In this document: positions 61,030 to 64,000 of the stretch, piece after piece
Layout of the letters: each line of letters begins with the position of its first letter
Numbering within the stretch: the first letter of the stretch is position 1
Assembly: GCF_017355915.2 (NCBI RefSeq)
Contig: NZ_JAFEUV020000006.1
Location: forward strand, 302,642-366,641
DNA: 64,000 nucleotides
DNA from: Telluribacter roseus
Lineage (GTDB): Bacteria; Bacteroidota; Bacteroidia; Cytophagales; Spirosomataceae
Direction: 5' to 3'
Position numbers and translations under genes: made by a program
The notes under the pieces: model-generated
Told to the model about the DNA's origin: nothing
Database searches by the model: none
The model's input: only the letters and a program-made list of their open reading frames with translations

Positions 61030-61533
61030 ATGGCAGCAATTACCTTAACCATCAACGGCAAACCGCACGAAATGGACGTTGATCCACGGATGCCGCTCCT
61101 GTGGGCCATACGCGATGTGGCGGGTCTGAAGGGGACCAAATTCGGGTGCGGTATCTCCCAGTGTGGTGCCTGTACGGTACATATTGATGGCAAGCCATCA
61201 CGGTCGTGCTCATTTCCGGTGCAGGCCGCCGCTGGTAAAAAAATCACAACCATCGAAGGCATTGGCAGCGAGGATAATCTTCATGCTGTGCAGAAGGCCT
61301 GGATCGAAGAGCAGGTACCCCAGTGTGGCTACTGCCAGTCGGGCCAGATCATGAGTGCCGTGGCGCTACTGGAAAGCAAGCCTAATCCTACCGACGAGGA
61401 CATTGACAACGCCATGCGTGGCAATATCTGTCGCTGTGGTACCTACCAGCGCGTTCGTAAAGCAATTCATTCAGCAGCATCAGCAAAAGCATCAGCAAAC
61501 AAGAAAGGCAATGGCATCACAGGAGGTAAATAA
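61030..61533 (+). CDS. [2Fe-2S] subunit of a molybdenum hydroxylase (IorA-like)
   Basis: A 167-residue electron-transfer subunit of xanthine-oxidase-type hydroxylases. The plant-type cluster cysteines are C40, C45, C48 and C60 ([12 protein letters not shown] ... SRSC), the second cluster C99, C102, C134 and C136 (QCGYCQSGQ ... NICRCG). It has the short two-cluster layout of isoquinoline 1-oxidoreductase alpha subunits. It overlaps the molybdenum subunit gene by 23 bases and is exported as part of that complex by piggy-back, since only the large subunit has a Tat signal. Confidence 0.93.
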   Translation: MAAITLTINGKPHEMDVDPRMPLLWAIRDVAGLKGTKFGCGISQCGACTVHIDGKPSRSCSFPVQAAAGKKITTIEGIGSEDNLHAVQKAWIEEQVPQCGYCQSGQIMSAVALLESKPNPTDEDIDNAMRGNICRCGTYQRVRKAIHSAASAKASANKKGNGITGGK

Positions 61534-63736
61534 GAAATCAGATGGTCAGGGCGTTGCGCGGCAAAGCGTTGCGCGTCGCGATTTCATGAAGATCGCCGGG
61601 CTGTCAGGAGTGGGCCTTATGCTGGGCTTTACTACCAGGGCCAACGGAGCCGTAGCCTCAGTAGTCAATATCAGTGAGCAGGCGCCAGCCGCCGTACTGT
61701 CATTTGAGCTGCTGCCCTTCGTGGTGATCGATAACGCCGGAGGTATCACGCTCATCAACCACCGCCCCGACATGGGCCAGGCTACCTGGCAGGCGGTGCC
61801 GATGATGATCGCGGAAGAACTGGAAGTAGGTCTGGATCAGATCAGGATACAGCAGTCCGATGGGTTACGTAAGTACGGAGGCCAGCTATCGGGTGGTAGT
61901 AGTACCGTCCGTACCGGCTGGACCCGTCTGCGTCAGGCCGGAGCTGCGGCCCGGGAGATGTTCGTGCAGGCCGCTGCCACCCGCTGGAACGCCAGTAAAG
62001 ACGACTGCTACGCCAAAGAAGGTAAAATATACCACAAGCCCACCGGCAAGAGCCTGACGTACGGAGACCTGGTAGAGGATGCTTCTAAACTGGAAGTACC
62101 TAAGGATATTCCCCTGAAGGCTAAGAAAGACTTCAAAGTACTGGGCAAATCGCTGCCCCGCCCCGAAGTACCTTCCAAGGTAACGGGTCAGGCCGAGTTT
62201 GGGATGGACGTGGAGGTACCCGGTATGCTGTTCGCATCTATTGAGCGTTGTCCGGCCATCCACGGCAAGGTGGTTTCTTTTGACGATACCGCTGCCAAAA
62301 AAGTAGCCGGTGTAAAGATGGTAGTAAAGGCCGAGCGCCCGCTGCCCTACAAAACGCTGGAAAGCGTAGCCGTACTGGCCGACAACTATTGGGCCGCCCT
62401 GCAGGGGCGCAAAGCGCTGAAGGTACAGTGGGACAATGGCAACTATCCCGCCAAAATGACTACCGATCGCTACTTTGCTCAGCTACGCGAGGCGGCCAAG
62501 AAAGATGCTCCTTCGTACAGCAACATAGGCAATGTCAGCGAGGCCATCAGTAAGGCTGCCAAGAAGCTGGAAGCGCAGTACGAAACGCCCTTCCTGGCCC
62601 ACGCTCCCATGGAACCGGAGGTGGCTGTGGCGCACGTGAAGGACGATGGTACCTGTGAAATATGGGCACCGGTACAGGGTCCCGACGGAGCCATCGAGCA
62701 GGTAGCGCAGTACCTCGGTATTGCTCCCGAGAAAGTAAAGGTCAATGTACCTTTCCTGGGTGGGGCCTTCGGTCGTAAAGCCTATCTGGACTTTGTGCTG
62801 GAAGCCGTCAATCTTTCCAGGCAGGCCAAGGCTCCGGTGAAGGTAGTCTGGACGAGGGAGGATGATATTCAACAAGGACCGTTCCGCCCCGGTATGCTCA
62901 GCGCGATGCGCGGAGGTGTAGACGCCAAGGGTAACATCGTTGCTTTCGAACATACGCTCATTGGTGAGTCGATCTCCGGACAGGTGTACAAGAGCTTTAC
63001 GGAAGGTAAGCCCGACGCCTGGGCGGGTGAAGGAATCAGCCACGAGGAGAGCCCTTATGCTTTTCCCAACGCCAAAGTTGGCTTTACCCGCGTTACTACC
63101 GATATACCCATTGTATGGTGGCGTTCGGTGTATGCATCCAACAGTGGTTTTGGTCACGAATCATTTGTAGATGAACTGGCTCACGCCGCCGGAAAAGACC
63201 CGCTAGCGGCCCGTATGGAACTCATGAAGGATCAGCCCCGCTTCCTGAAGGTACTTAAGACGCTGGGCGAAAAGTCCAACTGGAACCAGAAGTTGCCAGC
63301 CGGTATGGGCAAGGGTATCGCCATTACCAAATCGTTTGGCAGTATCTGTGGCCATGTCGTCTACGTCAGGAAGGAAGGCACTGGCGTGAAAGTTGACCGT
63401 GTGGTGTCGGTGATCGACTGCGGTATGTACGTCAATCCGGACAATGTCCGCGCTCAGACCGAAGGTAACATCGTGATGGGTATTTCGGCGGCTACTAAGC
63501 CTGGTATCACCTTTGCCGATGGTAAAGCGCAGCAGTCCAACTTCCACCAGTACCGCGTACTACGCATGGACGAGATGCCTAAGGTAGAGATTCATATCAT
63601 CGAAAACGAAGAAGCTCCCGGAGGAGTAGGTGAGCCCGGTCTACCACCCGTGGCACCCGCCCTTTGTAACGCTATATTCTCGGCAACCGGTCAGCGCATC
63701 CGCAAGCTGCCTTTCGACCTTACAAAGCTTAGCTAG
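61511..63736 (+). CDS. Tat-exported molybdopterin-binding subunit of a molybdenum hydroxylase (IorB-like)
   Basis: A 741-residue catalytic subunit. ATG 61511 is chosen (frame is open to 61355, but that part lies inside the IorA gene); it places a twin-arginine signal [10 protein letters not shown] at residues ~21-30. Cofactor-binding segments include ISxLVNxGQATWQ-like [53 protein letters not shown] and the catalytic glutamate in [18 protein letters not shown]. Substrates of IorAB-like enzymes are aldehydes or N-heterocycles; the one here is unknown. The cytosine-type molybdenum cofactor expected for this family could come from the MocA-like enzyme at 11867. Confidence 0.92.
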   Translation: MASQEVNKKSDGQGVARQSVARRDFMKIAGLSGVGLMLGFTTRANGAVASVVNISEQAPAAVLSFELLPFVVIDNAGGITLINHRPDMGQATWQAVPMMIAEELEVGLDQIRIQQSDGLRKYGGQLSGGSSTVRTGWTRLRQAGAAAREMFVQAAATRWNASKDDCYAKEGKIYHKPTGKSLTYGDLVEDASKLEVPKDIPLKAKKDFKVLGKSLPRPEVPSKVTGQAEFGMDVEVPGMLFASIERCPAIHGKVVSFDDTAAKKVAGVKMVVKAERPLPYKTLESVAVLADNYWAALQGRKALKVQWDNGNYPAKMTTDRYFAQLREAAKKDAPSYSNIGNVSEAISKAAKKLEAQYETPFLAHAPMEPEVAVAHVKDDGTCEIWAPVQGPDGAIEQVAQYLGIAPEKVKVNVPFLGGAFGRKAYLDFVLEAVNLSRQAKAPVKVVWTREDDIQQGPFRPGMLSAMRGGVDAKGNIVAFEHTLIGESISGQVYKSFTEGKPDAWAGEGISHEESPYAFPNAKVGFTRVTTDIPIVWWRSVYASNSGFGHESFVDELAHAAGKDPLAARMELMKDQPRFLKVLKTLGEKSNWNQKLPAGMGKGIAITKSFGSICGHVVYVRKEGTGVKVDRVVSVIDCGMYVNPDNVRAQTEGNIVMGISAATKPGITFADGKAQQSNFHQYRVLRMDEMPKVEIHIIENEEAPGGVGEPGLPPVAPALCNAIFSATGQRIRKLPFDLTKLS

Positions 63737-63793
63737 GTATTAGCTATTAGGAGTTAGCTTTTAGCTTTTAAAATCAGAATAGGAGTGTAGTAT

Positions 63794-63840
63794 AAAAGAA
63801 GAGAGGCCAATTCCACTGTGGGATTGGCCTCTCTTCTTTT
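63794..63840. terminator. Long hairpin terminator after IorB-like gene
   Basis: An 18-base-pair perfect stem (aaaagaagagaggccaat and its complement at 63823-63840) with an 11-base loop. T-rich on the plus strand; it separates the molybdenum hydroxylase operon from the convergent IS3 transposase. Confidence 0.85.
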
Positions 63841-63900
63841 AGTAGGTAATTAGAGTATTATAAATCTAGCTAAGTACTAATACCTAACTGTATTGGTTAA

Positions 63901-64000
63901 CTAGGTTATTGCAAGGGCAAAATTTGTCCACAGCGGATGCTGTTTTTGAGCCATTTGGATGGGTGTCATATTATTAATGCCTTGATGGGGACGATGATGA
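63901..64000 (-). mobile_element. 3' end of IS3-family transposase gene (partial)
   Basis: Reading the minus strand from the right edge gives an open frame ending at TAG 63901: ...HHRPHQGINNMTPIQMAQKQ, then HPLWTNFALAIT. RPHQGINNMTP is the conserved C-terminal segment of the DDE integrase core of IS3-family transposases. The body of the element, its other ORF and the left inverted repeat lie outside the window. The probable element end lies between this stop and the hairpin at 63840; I could not define its terminal repeat. Confidence 0.7.

Noticed and set aside
1..64000. CRISPR array, tRNA or rRNA genes
   Set aside because: No regularly spaced direct repeats and no tRNA-like arms (T-loop GGTTCGAAT with acceptor pairing) or rRNA stretches were found by eye; short degenerate tRNA-like genes could be missed.

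Overview
The window looks like a chromosomal segment of a Bacteroidota bacterium, most likely order Cytophagales (Spirosomataceae/Cytophagaceae relatives; genus not determinable from the sequence alone). The reasons are a type IX secretion (T9SS) C-terminal sorting domain, several promoters with the Bacteroidetes -7 motif TAnnTTTG, few Shine-Dalgarno sequences, many lipoproteins and small outer-membrane barrels, and family-typical proteins (DUF1835, DUF3050, MetZ, Leu/Gln-tRNA synthetases). The DNA is about half G+C and unusually rich in the palindrome GTAC.

Layout. 1-5 kb: end of a sterol-desaturase-like gene, an ABC ATPase with its membrane partner, a cytochrome c, an SDR and a rhamnogalacturonan acetylesterase. 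5-10 kb: ferritin, an unknown protein, a T9SS cargo protein, glnS. 10-16 kb: truA, a DUF1835 protein, a MocA-like nucleotidyltransferase, an LprI-like protein, an A+T-rich CPCC zinc-ribbon gene (probably acquired) and an aldehyde dehydrogenase. 15.4-20.2 kb: a minus-strand operon of two parvulin-type periplasmic isomerases and a MoxR ATPase. 20-31 kb: mixed metabolism (agmatine deiminase, a second desaturase, kinase-like and SDR proteins, CtaG plus DUF2243, cupin, DUF2279, MmcQ/YjbR, DUF3050). 31-35 kb: an outer-membrane barrel, N-carbamoylputrescine amidase and a lipid A acyltransferase/GT9 pair.

35.1-43.7 kb is the most coherent unit: a minus-strand sulfate-assimilation cluster in the order tauE/safE-like, metZ, cysH, cysD, cysN, sulfite reductase, cobA. 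It covers sulfate activation, APS reduction, sulfite reduction, siroheme methylation and sulfur capture into homocysteine. Two proteins have unusual architecture. The TauE/SafE permease carries an N-terminal piece resembling half of a precorrin-2 dehydrogenase. The sulfite reductase carries a C-terminal extension of about 170 residues. Structured hairpins sit between several of the genes.

44-64 kb: thiolase, GtrA, a barrel plus an Asn-rich lipoprotein, a metallo-beta-lactamase-fold hydrolase, a second barrel paralogous to the one at 31 kb, leuS, a duplicated pair of tiny secreted proteins sharing a 5' leader, a glycerophosphodiesterase, a GNAT-nitrilase fusion, threonine aldolase and a Tat-exported molybdenum hydroxylase (IorAB-like). 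The right edge enters the 3' end of an IS3-type transposase. Distant genes can be linked: the MocA-like enzyme at 11.9 kb could supply cofactor to IorB at 61.5 kb, and AguA (21 kb) with AguB (31.8 kb) completes agmatine-to-putrescine conversion. I saw no tRNA, rRNA or CRISPR array.
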